From NCBI RefSeq assembly GCF_002934265.1, contig NZ_PTIX01000007.1, positions 285,865 to 349,864 of the forward strand: DNA of 64,000 nucleotides. Reading direction: 5' to 3'. Below the pieces are notes generated by a model. It did no database searches, was not told where the DNA came from, and saw only the letters and a list, made by a program, of their open reading frames with translations. Origin of the DNA: Actinokineospora auranticolor (GTDB taxonomy: Bacteria > Actinomycetota > Actinomycetes > Mycobacteriales > Pseudonocardiaceae). Positions 28,486-38,500 of the stretch are shown in pieces (the stretch's first letter is position 1; each line of letters begins with the position of its first letter). The translations under genes and the position numbers were made by a program.

Positions 28486-29262
28486 ATGAGCGCGCAGAAC
28501 TCCCTCCCCGCCTCCCTGGCCCTGACCAACTTCGCCCACTTCACCTCGATGCGGGTGGAGTCCGGCCGGGTCCGCGGCCTCGCCCGCCACTTGGAGCGGC
28601 TGGACCGCGACTCCTGGGTCGTGTTCGGCACGGGCCTCGACGAGGCCGCGGTCCGCGCCGCCATCAAACAAGCCATCAAGGGCGCCACCGACCCACTAGC
28701 GGTCCGGGTCACGGTCCACGCCCCCGACTTCGACCCGCGCGACCCCGCCGCCGACCTCACGCCCCAGGTCGCGGTGACCACCGCCGCCCTGCCCGAGGAC
28801 AGCCCGAAGCCCCTGGGGGTGCGCACCGCCGGCTACCAGCGGGACCTGCCCCAGGTGAAGCACACCGGGCTCTTCGGCCTGTACTACCAGCGCCGCCTCG
28901 CCACCCGCGCGGGCTTCGACGACGTCCTGTTCGTCAACCCCGACGGCGAGGTCAGCGAGGGGTCCACCTGGAACGTCTGCTTCCACACCGCGGACGACAC
29001 CTTCGTCTGGCCCAGCGCGCCCGCCCTGCCCGGCATCGCCATGAGCCTGGTGCAGAGCGGCCTGCACCGCGCGGGCGCCAAGACCGAGGTGCGCCCGGTC
29101 ACCGCCGCCGAGCTGCCCGACTTCCGCGGCGCGTACGCCACCAACGCGCTGCGGCCGGTCCGCGCGATCAGCCACGTCGACGAGACCGAGTACGCCGTCG
29201 ACCCCGAGGTGACCGCCCGGCTGCTGCGCGCGCACGACCTCACCGCCGCGGAGCGGGTGTGA
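28486..29262 (+). CDS. Class IV aminotransferase family protein
   Basis: 258 residues with the fold-type IV PLP pattern. The lysine region is in LPQVKHTGLFGLYYQRR, followed by DDVLFVNPDGEVSEGSTWNVCF and LPGIAMSLV, as in 4-amino-4-deoxychorismate lyase and branched-chain aminotransferase relatives. ATG 28486 was chosen since family similarity starts at LPASLALTNFAHFTSM. The motif order suggests an aminotransferase or lyase, but the substrate cannot be told. The stop overlaps the next gene (GTGTGAG). Confidence 0.85.
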   Translation: MSAQNSLPASLALTNFAHFTSMRVESGRVRGLARHLERLDRDSWVVFGTGLDEAAVRAAIKQAIKGATDPLAVRVTVHAPDFDPRDPAADLTPQVAVTTAALPEDSPKPLGVRTAGYQRDLPQVKHTGLFGLYYQRRLATRAGFDDVLFVNPDGEVSEGSTWNVCFHTADDTFVWPSAPALPGIAMSLVQSGLHRAGAKTEVRPVTAAELPDFRGAYATNALRPVRAISHVDETEYAVDPEVTARLLRAHDLTAAERV

Positions 29263-29924
29263 GCGGCTTCCAGGGCTTCGGCGAGTACGCGGTCGACTTC
29301 TACGACGGTCTGGTCGCCGACAACTCCAAGAGCTATTGGGACGCCAACAAGCAGACCTACGACTCCGACGTCCGCGACCCGATGAAGGCGCTGCTGACCG
29401 AGCTGGAACCCGAGTTCGGCGGTGACTTCGGCTCGCCCAAGGTGTTCCGCCCGCACCGCGACGTCCGGTTCGCCAAGGACAAGCGCCCGTACAAGGACCA
29501 CTGCGGCGGCGTCATCGAGGCCGGACGCGGCGCGGGCGCCTACTACGTCGAGGTCGGCCCGGACGGCCTGCGGGTCGGCGGCGGCTGCTTCCACCTGGAG
29601 TCCGACCAACTCGCCCGTTTTCGCGCCGCCGTCGCCGAGGAGATCCACGGCGAGCCGTTCCGCGCGATTCTGGCCAAACTGGAGCGCACCGGGTGGACGA
29701 TCAGAGGGGACCGTCTGCGCACCACTCCGCGAGGTGTCCCGAAGGACCACCCGCGCCTCAGCCTCCTCCAGTATCGCTCGGTTTACGCCGTGCGGGTCTG
29801 GGAACCGGACGACACCCTGCACGAGCGCGGGACTTTCACCCGGGTGAGGGACGCGTGGCGGCAACTCCGCCCGTTCAACGAGTGGGCTCGTGACCATGTG
29901 GGGTTGTCCGAACGCGCTCGGTAG
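29259..29924 (+). CDS. DUF2461 domain-containing protein
   Basis: 221 residues matching DUF2461/TIGR02453. Typical features: GFQGFGEYAVDFYDGL, NSKSYWDANKQ, KVFRPHRDVRFAKDKRPYKDH and GAYYVEVGPDGLRVGGGCFH. The family is widespread and has no assigned reaction. The GTG start overlaps the end of the aminotransferase gene, so the two are coupled. Confidence 0.92.
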   Translation: MSGFQGFGEYAVDFYDGLVADNSKSYWDANKQTYDSDVRDPMKALLTELEPEFGGDFGSPKVFRPHRDVRFAKDKRPYKDHCGGVIEAGRGAGAYYVEVGPDGLRVGGGCFHLESDQLARFRAAVAEEIHGEPFRAILAKLERTGWTIRGDRLRTTPRGVPKDHPRLSLLQYRSVYAVRVWEPDDTLHERGTFTRVRDAWRQLRPFNEWARDHVGLSERAR

Positions 29925-30007
29925 CGACCGCGTTGCCGCCGGTAGAACACTCTGAATCGATCTGAATCGAATCGCACGTTCATCGGGATCGGTAAAGCCG
30001 ACGGGAC

Positions 30008-30013
30008 TAAGCT
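30008..30013 (+). promoter_or_regulatory. Putative -10 box of pyk
   Basis: TAAGCT (TANNNT) ends 8 nt before the pyk GTG. With no Shine-Dalgarno at proper spacing, a leaderless or near-leaderless transcript is likely. No clear -35. Confidence 0.4.
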
Positions 30014-30021
30014 GTGGGGCT

Positions 30022-31446
30022 GTGAACCGACGAGCGAAGATCGTGTGCACCATGGGCCCGGCCACGGCCACTCCGGAGCGGGTGCGCGACCTGGTGGCCG
30101 CGGGCATGGACGTGGCGAGGATGAACTTCAGCCACGGCAGCCACGGTGACCACAAGCAGGTCTACGACCTGGTCCGCGCCGCGGGCGACGAGTCGGGCCG
30201 GGCCGTGGGCGTCCTCGCCGACCTGCAGGGCCCCAAGATCCGCCTCGGCACCTTCGCCAACGGCCCGGTGGAGTGGCGTACCGGCGACGTCGTCCGGATC
30301 ACCGTCGAGGACGTCGCGGGCACCCACGACCGGGTGTCCACCACCTACAAGGGCCTGGCCAACGACGCCAAGGCGGGCGACCGGCTGCTGGTCGACGACG
30401 GCAAGGTCGGCCTGGTCGTGCGCGGCGTCGAGGGCGCCGACGTGGTCTGCGAGGTCACCGAGGGCGGTCCGGTCAGCAACAACAAGGGCCTGTCGCTGCC
30501 CGGCATGGACGTGTCCGTCCCCGCGCTGTCGGAGAAGGACATCGAGGACCTCGAGTTCGCGCTGCACCTCGGCGTGGACTTCATCGCGCTGAGCTTCGTC
30601 CGCTCGCCCGCCGACATCGACCTGGTGCACCAGGTGATGGACCGGGTCGGCCGGGGCAGGCTGCCGGTGATCGCCAAGCTGGAGAAGCCGGAGGCGGTCG
30701 ACAACCTGGAGGCCATCGTGCTGGCCTTCGACGGTGTCATGGTCGCCCGCGGCGACCTGGGCGTGGAGCTGCCGCTGGAGCAGGTGCCGCTGGTGCAGAA
30801 GCGGGCCATCCAGATCGCCAGGGAGAACGCCAAGCCGGTCATCGTGGCGACCCAGATGCTCGACTCGATGATCAGCAACTCCCGGCCGACCCGCGCCGAG
30901 GCCTCCGACGTGGCCAACGCGGTGCTCGACGGCGCGGACGCGCTGATGCTCTCCGGCGAGACCAGCGTCGGCCGCTACGCCATCGAGTCGGTGCAGACGA
31001 TGAGCCGCATCATCGAGGCCGTGGAGGCCGAGCGGCCCACGGTGCCGCCGCTGACCCACGTCCCGCGCACCAAGCGCGGCGTGATCTCCTACGCCGCCCG
31101 CGACATCGGCGAGCGGCTCAACGCCAAGGCCCTGGTCGCCTTCACGCAGTCCGGCGACACGGTGAAGCGCCTGGCCCGCCTGCACACCCGGCTCCCGCTG
31201 CTGGCGTTCACCCCGGAACCGGGCGTGCGCAGCCAGCTGTCGCTCACCTGGGGCACGGAGACGTTCCTGGTGCCCGAGGTGGACTCCACCGACCGCATGG
31301 TCCGGCAGGTCGACCTGTCCATGTTGTCCATCGGCCGCTACCAGCCCGGTGACCTGGTGGTCATCGTCGCGGGCTCACCGCCCGGCACCGTCGGGTCCAC
31401 GAACCTGATCCGCGTGCACCGCTTGGGCGAGGAAGACCACGCCTGA
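30022..31446 (+). CDS. pyk: Pyruvate kinase
   Basis: 474 residues, standard length. Last step of glycolysis, PEP plus ADP to pyruvate plus ATP. RRAKIVCTMGPAT opens the barrel, MNFSHGSHGDH and LADLQGPKIRLG are substrate and metal-binding regions, the catalytic lysine is in LPVIAKLEKPEAV, and metal ligands are in MVARGDLGVELP. MLSGETSVGRYAIESV is also present. The C-terminal allosteric domain is complete. Confidence 0.98.
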   Translation: MNRRAKIVCTMGPATATPERVRDLVAAGMDVARMNFSHGSHGDHKQVYDLVRAAGDESGRAVGVLADLQGPKIRLGTFANGPVEWRTGDVVRITVEDVAGTHDRVSTTYKGLANDAKAGDRLLVDDGKVGLVVRGVEGADVVCEVTEGGPVSNNKGLSLPGMDVSVPALSEKDIEDLEFALHLGVDFIALSFVRSPADIDLVHQVMDRVGRGRLPVIAKLEKPEAVDNLEAIVLAFDGVMVARGDLGVELPLEQVPLVQKRAIQIARENAKPVIVATQMLDSMISNSRPTRAEASDVANAVLDGADALMLSGETSVGRYAIESVQTMSRIIEAVEAERPTVPPLTHVPRTKRGVISYAARDIGERLNAKALVAFTQSGDTVKRLARLHTRLPLLAFTPEPGVRSQLSLTWGTETFLVPEVDSTDRMVRQVDLSMLSIGRYQPGDLVVIVAGSPPGTVGSTNLIRVHRLGEEDHA

Positions 31447-31471
31447 CGCGGAGTCCGGCCGCGCTCGGCGC

Positions 31472-31477
31472 TACTGT
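31472..31477 (+). promoter_or_regulatory. Putative -10 box of the thioesterase gene
   Basis: TACTGT (TANNNT) ends 7 nt before ATG 31485, with no Shine-Dalgarno between; same leaderless geometry as hisF and lgt. Confidence 0.4.
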
Positions 31478-31484
31478 CCGGTAC

Positions 31485-32396
31485 ATGACTGAGGACGGGA
31501 TGGCGGCGCCGGGTGCGGCCGACGACGGCGTGCTGCGTGGGCAGGCCGCGCTGGACGGGCTGGTCGCGCTGCTGGACCTGGAGCGCATCGAGGAGAACAT
31601 CTTCCGGGGCGTCAGCCCGGACGACTCGCCGGTGCGCGTCTTCGGTGGTCAGGTCGCGGGCCAGGCGCTGGTCGCGGCGGGCCGGACGGTGCCGCCGGAG
31701 CGGCGCGTGCACTCGCTGCACGCGTACTTCATCCGCGGCGGCGACCCGAGCGTGCCGATCGTGTACGAGGTGGACCGCATCCGCGACGGCCGCTCGTTCA
31801 CGACCCGCCGCGTTGTGGCGGTGCAGCACGGCAAGGCGATCTTCGCGCTGTCCGCGTCGTTCCAGGTCGACGAACCCGGGATCGGGCACGCGGACCCGAT
31901 GCCCGAGGTGCCCGCGCCGGAATCGCTGCCGACGCAGGCCGAGCGGATCACCCCGGAGCTGCGCGAGCGGTTCGGCGCGTGGGCGGACCGCCCGCGCCCG
32001 ATCGACGTCCGCTACGTCTCGGAACCGCCGTGGCTCTCCCGCGAGACCGGTCCGCGCGACGCCCACAACCAGGTGTGGATGCGCGCCGACGGAACCCTCG
32101 ACGGTGACCATATGCTGCACGTGTGCGTCCTGGCCTACGCCTCGGACATGACGCTGCTCGACGCCGTGCTGGCCCGCCACGGCGTCTACTGGGGAACCGA
32201 CAAGGTCATCGGCGCCAGCCTCGACCACGCGATGTGGTTCCACCGCCCGTTCCGCGCCGACGAGTGGATCCTCTACGACTGCCTGTCGCCCAGCGCGTCC
32301 GGCGGTCGAGGGCTGGCCACCGGGCGGTTCTTCACCAGGGACGGGCAACTCGTGGCGACCGTCGTCCAAGAAGGTCTGGTGCGGCTGCTCGACTGA
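31485..32396 (+). CDS. tesB: Acyl-CoA thioesterase II (TesB-like)
   Basis: 303 residues with the double hotdog layout of TesB. The N-terminal half has FGGQVAGQALVAAGRTVP and HSLHAYFIRGGDPSVPIVYEV and the motif GRSFTTRRVVAVQHG. The C-terminal half has LDHAMWFHRPFRADEWILYD and the GRGLATGRFFTRDGQLVATVVQEGL end expected for the family. It hydrolyses acyl-CoA; chain preference cannot be told. A 7-bp stem hairpin lies 29 bp after the stop. Confidence 0.94.
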   Translation: MTEDGMAAPGAADDGVLRGQAALDGLVALLDLERIEENIFRGVSPDDSPVRVFGGQVAGQALVAAGRTVPPERRVHSLHAYFIRGGDPSVPIVYEVDRIRDGRSFTTRRVVAVQHGKAIFALSASFQVDEPGIGHADPMPEVPAPESLPTQAERITPELRERFGAWADRPRPIDVRYVSEPPWLSRETGPRDAHNQVWMRADGTLDGDHMLHVCVLAYASDMTLLDAVLARHGVYWGTDKVIGASLDHAMWFHRPFRADEWILYDCLSPSASGGRGLATGRFFTRDGQLVATVVQEGLVRLLD

Positions 32397-32717
32397 GGAC
32401 GGCGGACCGCGCGAAAAGGACGGCGCCGACCGGATCGGTCGGCACCGAAGGCGCGAACGATCGCCGAACGGGCCTCGACGCGTTGGTCTGTTCGAGCGAA
32501 TTCGCCGTCGTGGCCCGGATTTCCCCGTTGTCGGTGCGAATCGGTGAATCCGTGGCGAGACGCGCGCCGCCGCTGTGGACGACTCCGACCGGGATTTGCC
32601 TGCCGGACAAGGGAAGTGGCGGGCAAGACCGGTTCGTCGGGGGGTGAGATCCGGTCCTGCCCGCCTGCCGGGACGCCTCGGGATGGGGGTGGGCGGCGCC
32701 CCGGGGTCGGTGCGGGT
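32397..32717. other. Convergent intergenic region with weak hairpin
   Basis: 321 bp between two convergent genes. It holds a hairpin at 32425-32443 (GCCGACC/GGTCGGC, 5-nt loop), a candidate terminator for the thioesterase gene. Otherwise nothing recognisable; short open frames here lack RBS and family features. Confidence 0.5.
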
Positions 32718-33023
32718 TCAGCGGGCGAGGTGTTCCTTGTAGGACGTGTCCTCGGTGACCAGCAAGCACAGGTGCGCGGTCAGGTAGGCGCGGCACGGCG
32801 CGGGCGCGCGGGTGAACAGCCTTGTGCGGCACGACGGGCAGCGACCGTTCTCGTCCGGGCTGTGCTCGGCCAGCAGCGCGCGCAGCGCGGCCACGATCCG
32901 CGGCAGTTCCGCGCGGGCCAGCCGGGTCGCCGCGGCGTCGCCGTCCACTTCGGCGCGGTGGCTCACCTCGGTCAGGTAGCCCTGCAACGAGGCTTCCATG
33001 TGTCCGAAGATCGACCCGCTCAC
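32718..33023 (-). CDS. Small Cys-containing protein of unknown function
   Basis: 101 residues from GTG 33023, supported by GGAGG 6 nt upstream; ATG 32999 is an alternative. The sequence has a helical first half rich in Ala/Arg/Leu and a CPSC pair (NGRCPSCRTRLF) with later cysteines (PCRAY, HLCLL), suggesting a small zinc-binding domain. No membrane segment. It is divergent from the HTH gene. Family not recognised. Confidence 0.65.
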   Translation of the reverse strand: MSGSIFGHMEASLQGYLTEVSHRAEVDGDAAATRLARAELPRIVAALRALLAEHSPDENGRCPSCRTRLFTRAPAPCRAYLTAHLCLLVTEDTSYKEHLAR

Positions 33024-33417
33024 CCGTGGCCTCCAGCCGTGTTCAGCTCTCAAGGGGACGGCCGAATCGGCCGATGACCGTCTGGTGCGGCCAGTCGTCC
33101 CCGGATCCCGTCGATTCGCCAGTCCCTCGCGCCCGATTCGCGCCTCGCGGCGGACACCGGCCCGCTCCCGGGAACTCGAACCGATCCTTCCGTGGACGCC
33201 TGGAGTGCAGCCTGCTTCCTGCGAATGGCATTTTGCAAGTTGCACCACTCGATCGGGTGACTTCGGTTGCTCGATGCGGTTGACCGCGCCACGGAACGGT
33301 CCTGGCGCCTCCTTGTGCTGGACAAGATCAGCATCGAGACTGGCCAACGGTGCGCGGACGCCGCGCGCCCAGGGGCTGTGGCCGGTCGTTGGACGCGGTC
33401 AGAAACGAGGTGGGAAC
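33024..33417. other. Divergent control region upstream of the HTH gene
   Basis: 394 bp without a supported gene. The notable element is TGCAAGTTGCA at 33234-33244, an inverted repeat (TGCAA-G-TTGCA) of the type I associate with promoters of HTH/DUF397 gene pairs. The rest shows no clear coding. Confidence 0.5.
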
Positions 33418-34281
33418 GTGGCCCGAGGACCGAGTCCGACTGTACGACGCCGCAGGCTCGCGGCGGAACTGCGGAGATTCCGCGAAGCGGCGGAACTCAC
33501 CATCGATGAGGTGGGCGAAAAGCTGGAGTGCTCCGCCTCGAAGATCAGCCGCATCGAGACCGGGCACGTCGGTGTGACGCCGCGGGACGTCCGCGACATG
33601 CTCGAGCTCTACGGTATCGAGGAGGCCCGCCGGGAAGCACTGGTGCAACTGGCCCGGGAGGCGCGGCAGAAGGGGTGGTGGCACTCGTACAACGAGGTCT
33701 TCACCGGTTCTTTCGTCGGCCTCGAGGCCGACGCGTCATTCCTGCACACGCACCAGGCATTGCTGATCCCCGGTCTGCTGCAGATCGAGGAATACACCAG
33801 AGCCGTCATCCGGGCGATCCGCCCGGATGCCGAACCGGCCGAGGTCGACCTGAGGGTCCGGGGCAGGCTTGCGCGCCAGCGACTGCTGACCGACCCCCAT
33901 CCGCCCGACTACTGGGCGGTGCTCGACGAGGCCGTGCTACACCGTGTCACCGGTGGACCCGAGGTCATGCGCGCGCAACTGGCCCGGCTCGTCGAGGCGT
34001 CGACCCTGCCGAACGTGACCATTCAGGTCGTGCCATTCGGTACGGGCGCGCACGCGGGAATGGAGACTCCGTTTCTGATCCTGGGTTTCCCGGAGCAGGC
34101 GGATCCCGATGTCGTCTACGTCGAGAACACCACCACGGGCGTCTATCTAGAACAGCCGTCCGATGTCCGCCGGTACACGTTGATGTTCGACCATTTACGG
34201 GCGTCGGCGTTGGGACCTGACGACACCGTCGCCCTCATCCAGCGAATCGCGAACGGAATGGGACGCGATTCGACGACATGA
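33418..34281 (+). CDS. XRE-family HTH regulator with DUF5753 domain
   Basis: 287 residues. The N-terminal HTH runs from RLAAELRRFREAAELTIDEVG to CSASKISRIETGHVGVTPRDV. The remainder is DUF5753 with WWHSYNEVF, LHTHQALLIPGLLQIEEYTRA, RLARQRLL and LPNVTIQVVPFGTGAH. GTG 33418 follows ACGAGG by 7 nt. Such regulators pair with a DUF397 protein, as here (15 bp downstream), and affect development or antibiotic production in streptomycetes. Whether the pair acts as a toxin-antitoxin-like switch or a sensor is not settled by sequence. Confidence 0.93.
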   Translation: MARGPSPTVRRRRLAAELRRFREAAELTIDEVGEKLECSASKISRIETGHVGVTPRDVRDMLELYGIEEARREALVQLAREARQKGWWHSYNEVFTGSFVGLEADASFLHTHQALLIPGLLQIEEYTRAVIRAIRPDAEPAEVDLRVRGRLARQRLLTDPHPPDYWAVLDEAVLHRVTGGPEVMRAQLARLVEASTLPNVTIQVVPFGTGAHAGMETPFLILGFPEQADPDVVYVENTTTGVYLEQPSDVRRYTLMFDHLRASALGPDDTVALIQRIANGMGRDSTT

Positions 34282-34296
34282 TGAGAGGAGTAGGGC

Positions 34297-34503
34297 GTGA
34301 CCGTTTCTGACCTGGCAAGCGCCGAATGGCGCAAGAGCAGCCGCAGTGGTGCGACCAACGACTGCGTCGAGCTCGTGGTCGGCAGAAGCGGCGCAGCGGT
34401 GCGCGACTCCAAGAACGCGGAGTACGGGCACCTGGCGTTCGCGGACATCGAGTGGTCGACCTTCGTCGACGCCGTGAAGGGTGACCTGCTGGCGGCCAGA
34501 TAG
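34297..34503 (+). CDS. DUF397 domain-containing protein
   Basis: 68 residues, a complete DUF397: AEWRKSSRSGATNDCVELVV, AVRDSKNAEYGHLAF and a Trp-Phe end (EWSTFVDAVK). It is the partner of the upstream HTH/DUF5753 gene, preceded by GAGAGGAG. A strong hairpin closes the pair. Confidence 0.93.
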   Translation: MTVSDLASAEWRKSSRSGATNDCVELVVGRSGAAVRDSKNAEYGHLAFADIEWSTFVDAVKGDLLAAR

Positions 34504-34570
34504 CCAACGGGTCGGCGGTGCTCGTGCCCGGGATGGTCGACAGCATCCCGGTCCCAGCCACCTCGATGGC

Positions 34571-34596
34571 GGGGCCACGGCGGTGGCCGTGGCCCC
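34571..34596. terminator. 10-bp perfect hairpin after the HTH/DUF397 pair
   Basis: GGGGCCACGG pairs with CCGTGGCCCC around CGGTGG, 67 bp past the DUF397 stop. Confidence 0.8.
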
Positions 34597-34621
34597 GTAC
34601 CCGCGCGACAACCACCCCTTA

Positions 34622-34675
34622 CCCCCTCCCGAGGACCCCCACCCGCGCACCGGGTAAGGGGTCCTGAGGGGGAGG
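34622..34675. repeat. Long imperfect inverted repeat upstream of a small gene
   Basis: AGGACCCC/GGGGTCCT plus flanking CTCCC/GGGAG arms, with one internal mismatch, can form a ~14-bp stem with a ~20-nt loop. It follows the terminator closely and precedes a small gene by about 90 bp; it could be a second terminator or a leader structure. Confidence 0.5.
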
Positions 34676-34762
34676 ACTGCGTGATCGCCCGATCCCCGTA
34701 CCCACCCCCTCAGGACGAGTCTTCTCGGTAGCCGAAGAGCACGAACCGAGGAGATGAGCACG

Positions 34763-34930
34763 ATGGAGTGGACCCCGGAAGCCGTTCAGGCCGAGGTCAA
34801 CTACCGCAGGCACGGCACGCTGGACCGCACCAGCAGGCTGCACCTGCGCGAGGTCCCCCGCGCCCCCTGGTGGCGCAAGCTCGTGGGCACCCGCCCCGAT
34901 CCCCGCCAGTCCGACCGCCACGCCGCCTGA
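34763..34930 (+). CDS. Small basic protein, unknown
   Basis: 55 residues beginning MEWTPEAVQAEVNYRR and ending DRHAA; ATG 34763 has GAGGAG 9 nt upstream, while the in-frame ATG 34754 abuts it. The sequence is rich in Arg and Trp (APWWRKLVG) and has no cysteine or membrane segment. Codon usage matches neighbouring genes. I infer a real gene from the RBS and codon use; its family was not recognised. Confidence 0.55.
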   Translation: MEWTPEAVQAEVNYRRHGTLDRTSRLHLREVPRAPWWRKLVGTRPDPRQSDRHAA

Positions 34931-35542
34931 GGCGTGGGCACACCACCCGCCCCGGCCGGTGGTGTGCCCACGCCGGACACCCAAAGCCGAAGCTGTCCAC
35001 GACCGCGCCGGTCCGCTTGCTCGAGTGGCGCTCCCCGCCGACCACCCTGCCGTTGACCGGAGCCGCCCGGGGCAGCGCCTCGCGAACGACACAAACGAGC
35101 CTCGCGGCGGCCTCAAATCCGGGCCACGCGTTCTCGAACGCCCATTGTGCGAAGCGTTCGCCTCTTCCCGCGCACCGCGTTCTTGGTGCCGCCGCTGGTC
35201 TTTGGCGCCCAGAGACCGCACACCCAGCGCAAGCCGGGGCGTGCGGTGAAGAGCCATACGTCTTCGCGCGCGGCGACCCGGAGCGTCACCAGGTCGGCTG
35301 GCGCGGGCACCCGGGCGCGCGGGTTCGGTGAACACGCCGCCCTCCCGGGTACCGGACTCTCGCTGGCATTCCCGGTAGGCGACCAGGTACGGGATGCCGA
35401 CTTGCCCGGTGCCCGGCCACGTCCGCGGATCCGGAAGGCGCCGACCGCCACCGGTCGCGCGCCGGCGTGGTGGGCATCGCCGCTGGTGGTGGTGTCGTGA
35501 CCGGTGGCCGGTCGGCCTCCGGTGTCGGGGAGGTGTGCGAGC
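34931..35542. other. Region without supported gene before the LuxR gene
   Basis: 612 bp. Several open frames cross it on both strands, but none shows good RBS, start or family motifs. A minus-strand stretch near 35150-35260 reads protein-like (WLFTARPGLRWVCGLWAPK) and may be a relic. GGGAGG at 35528-35533 serves the LuxR gene. Confidence 0.4.
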
Positions 35543-38500
35543 ATGCCAACCATGCCGCGTCTTGGTTCCGGAATCCCGCTGGTCGCCCGCGGCCGCGAGC
35601 TGCGCAGGCTGCGCACCGCGCTCGAGGGCGCGGCGGCGGGCCGGGCCTCGGCCGTGCTGCTGGCCGGGGACGCCGGGATCGGCAAGACCCGGATGACCGA
35701 GGAGATCGGCGTGATCGCCCGCGACCTGGGGGCGCGGGTGCTCACGGGCCGGTGCCTGGACGCGGGCGAGACCGGCCTGCCCTACCTCCCGGTGGCCGAG
35801 GCGCTGGCCCAGGTGCGCGAGCACGCCCAGAGCCGTCCCGCGCTGGGCAGGCTCTTCCCCGAGGTCGCGCTCCCCGCGAGCCCCGAACCCGGCGGGCAGG
35901 TGGCTGCCATCGCCACCTCGGTGTGGGGCACCCGCGCCGAGCAGGACATCGGCCAGCTCCAGCTCTTCGACGCCGTGCACGGACTGCTCAACGACCTCGC
36001 CGAGCGCGCCCCGCTGCTGCTGGTCCTGGAAGACCTGCACTGGGCCGACGCCTCCACCCGCAGCCTGCTGTCCTTCCTGCTCTCCCGCCTGCGCTCCCAG
36101 CGGATGCTGGTCCTCGGCACCTACCGCAGCGACGACCTGCACCGCCGCCACCCGCTGCGCCCGCTGCTGGCCGAACTCGTCCGACTGCCCCAGGTCGAAC
36201 GGATCGAACTCGCCCCGTTCGGCACCGCCGACGCCCGCGCCTTCGTCACCGCCCTAGCCGAGGAACGCCTCCCCGAACCCGTGCTGCGCGAGGTCGCGGG
36301 CCGCTCCGAGGGCAACGCCTTCTTCGCCGAGGAACTGCTCGCCGCCTACTCGATGAGCGACAGCGTCGGCATCCCCGCCAACCTCGTCGACGTCCTGCTC
36401 GCCCGCGTCGAACGCCTCAACCCGGCCACCCAGGGCGTCGTGCGGATCGCCTCGGTCGCGGGCAGGCGCGTGCGCGACGCCCAGCTGCGCGCCGTCGCCG
36501 ACCTCGAGGACGGCGACCTGGAGACCGCCCTGCGCGAGGCCGTGGCCCACCACGTCCTCGTCCCCGGCGACGGCGAGCACTACGCCTTCCGCCACGCCCT
36601 GCTCCGCGAAGCCGTCTACACCGACCTCCTGCCCGGCGAACGAGTCCGCCTGCACGCCGCCTACGCCCGAGTCCTCGCCACCGACTCCGACTCGCGCGGT
36701 GTCGCCGCGGCCCTGGCCCACCACAGCATGGAGAGCCACGCCCTGCCCGCGGCCCTGGCCGCCTCCGTCGCCGCCACCTGGGAGGCCGAACGACTGGGCG
36801 CCCCGGCCGAGTCCCTCGACCACGCCGAGCGCGCGCTGAAGCTGTGGAACGCCGTGCCCGCGGACCAGCGCCCCACCAAGGTCGACGAACTCACCCTGCT
36901 CCGCCACGCCTCCTGGGTCGCGGGCATGTCCGGCGACCCCGAACGCGCCGTCGCCTTCGCCAAGTCCGCCGTCGCCGCCGCCAAGGCCGCGGGCGACACC
37001 GTCACCCCGGAACGCGCCGCCACCCTGCACCGCCGCCTGGCCGAGGCCATGTACTACATCGATGGCCGCGAGGAGGAGGCGATGGCCGCCGTCGAGCAGG
37101 CGTGGGCGATGCTCGCCGACCGCCCCGACAGCTCCGACCAGGCCTGGGTGCTCACCGCGTACGCCACGATCCTGCGCTCCGTCGGCAGGCTGGAGGAATC
37201 CCGCCTGCACGCCCGCCGCGCCCTCGACGTCGCCCGCCGGGTCGGCGCCCGCGGCCCCGAGGTCGACGCCCTGGCGACCTTGGCCGTCCTCGACGAGGCC
37301 GACGGCCAGGCCGTGGAGGCGCGACAGCGGCTCGCCGAGGTCATCCCCCGCGCGGGCGAGATCGGCGCCATCAGCACCGAGCTCCGCGCCAGGTACTTCC
37401 TGTGCGTCAACCTCTACGAGTCCGGCCTGCTCGACCAAGCGGCCGGGGTCGTCGACGCGGGCGTCGAACGGGCCCGCGCCACCGGCCTCACCTGGAGCGC
37501 GTACGGCACCGAGCTGCGCGTGATCCAGGTCGTCATCCGCTACGTCCGCGGCGACTGGGACGGCGCCGAGGCCGCGGCCGAACCGCCCGGCCACCGGGTC
37601 TCCAGCACGGTCTCGGCCCGCCTGGCCTCCGTCGGCGCCAACATCGCCGTCGCCCGCGGCCGCTTCGCCGAGGCCGAGCGCCTGGTCACCGAACTGCGGT
37701 CGGACTGGCACCGCGACATCCAGATCCCCTTGGTCGCGGGCGGCGTCGCCGCCGAGCTGGCCGCCTGGCGGGGCAGGCCGGACCGCGCCGTCGACGGCGT
37801 CCGCGAGGCCCTGGACTGGATCGCCCAGGCGGGCGAGCAGTGGATGATGGCCACCATCCGACTGGCCGCCCACGGCATCGCCGCCCACGCCGACCTGGCC
37901 ACCACCGCCCGCCGCGCGGGTCACCCGGTCGACGCGCACGTCGCCGAGGGCGAGCGCCTGATGAGCCTGGCCCGTCAGACCGCCGCCAACGGCCGACCCC
38001 GCACCGGCACCCTCGGCCCGGAAGGCCGCGCCTGGCTCGCCCGCGGCGAGGCCGAACTGACCCGGCTCCACGGCCCCGCCGCCGACACCGCGGCCCCGTC
38101 AGCCAGTTCGGCCCCCGCCGGCCCGCTGGCCGCCACCACCCCCGCCGCCGACGGTGGCACGACCAACGATCCCCGCTCACCGCGCCCCGACACCCCAGGG
38201 ACCAGCACCCGGGCAAGTCACACCCAGGCGATCGCCCCTCTGGAATCCGGCACCCCGGCAAGCACCGGGAGTGCGGTGACCGGCCTCCCCGAAACCGACG
38301 GCTCGACAACCGGCGGTCCCGGGCGCGCAGCCCCCGTGGCTGGTGCCGTGGCGGCCCTCACCCGTGATCCGGGCGGAGCCACCGTCGACACCGGGGACGC
38401 GACCCTCCTCGGCGGTCCCGATGGCTCCGGGACCGCCGAGGCCCACCTCGACCGGCCGGATGTCGAGGCTTGGCAGCGCGCGGTGGCGGCGTTCGGCTAC

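Noticed and set aside
35113..35745. Minus-strand 210-residue frame upstream of the LuxR gene
   Set aside because: Runs into the LuxR coding region, has no RBS or recognised motif; only a short stretch looks protein-like.
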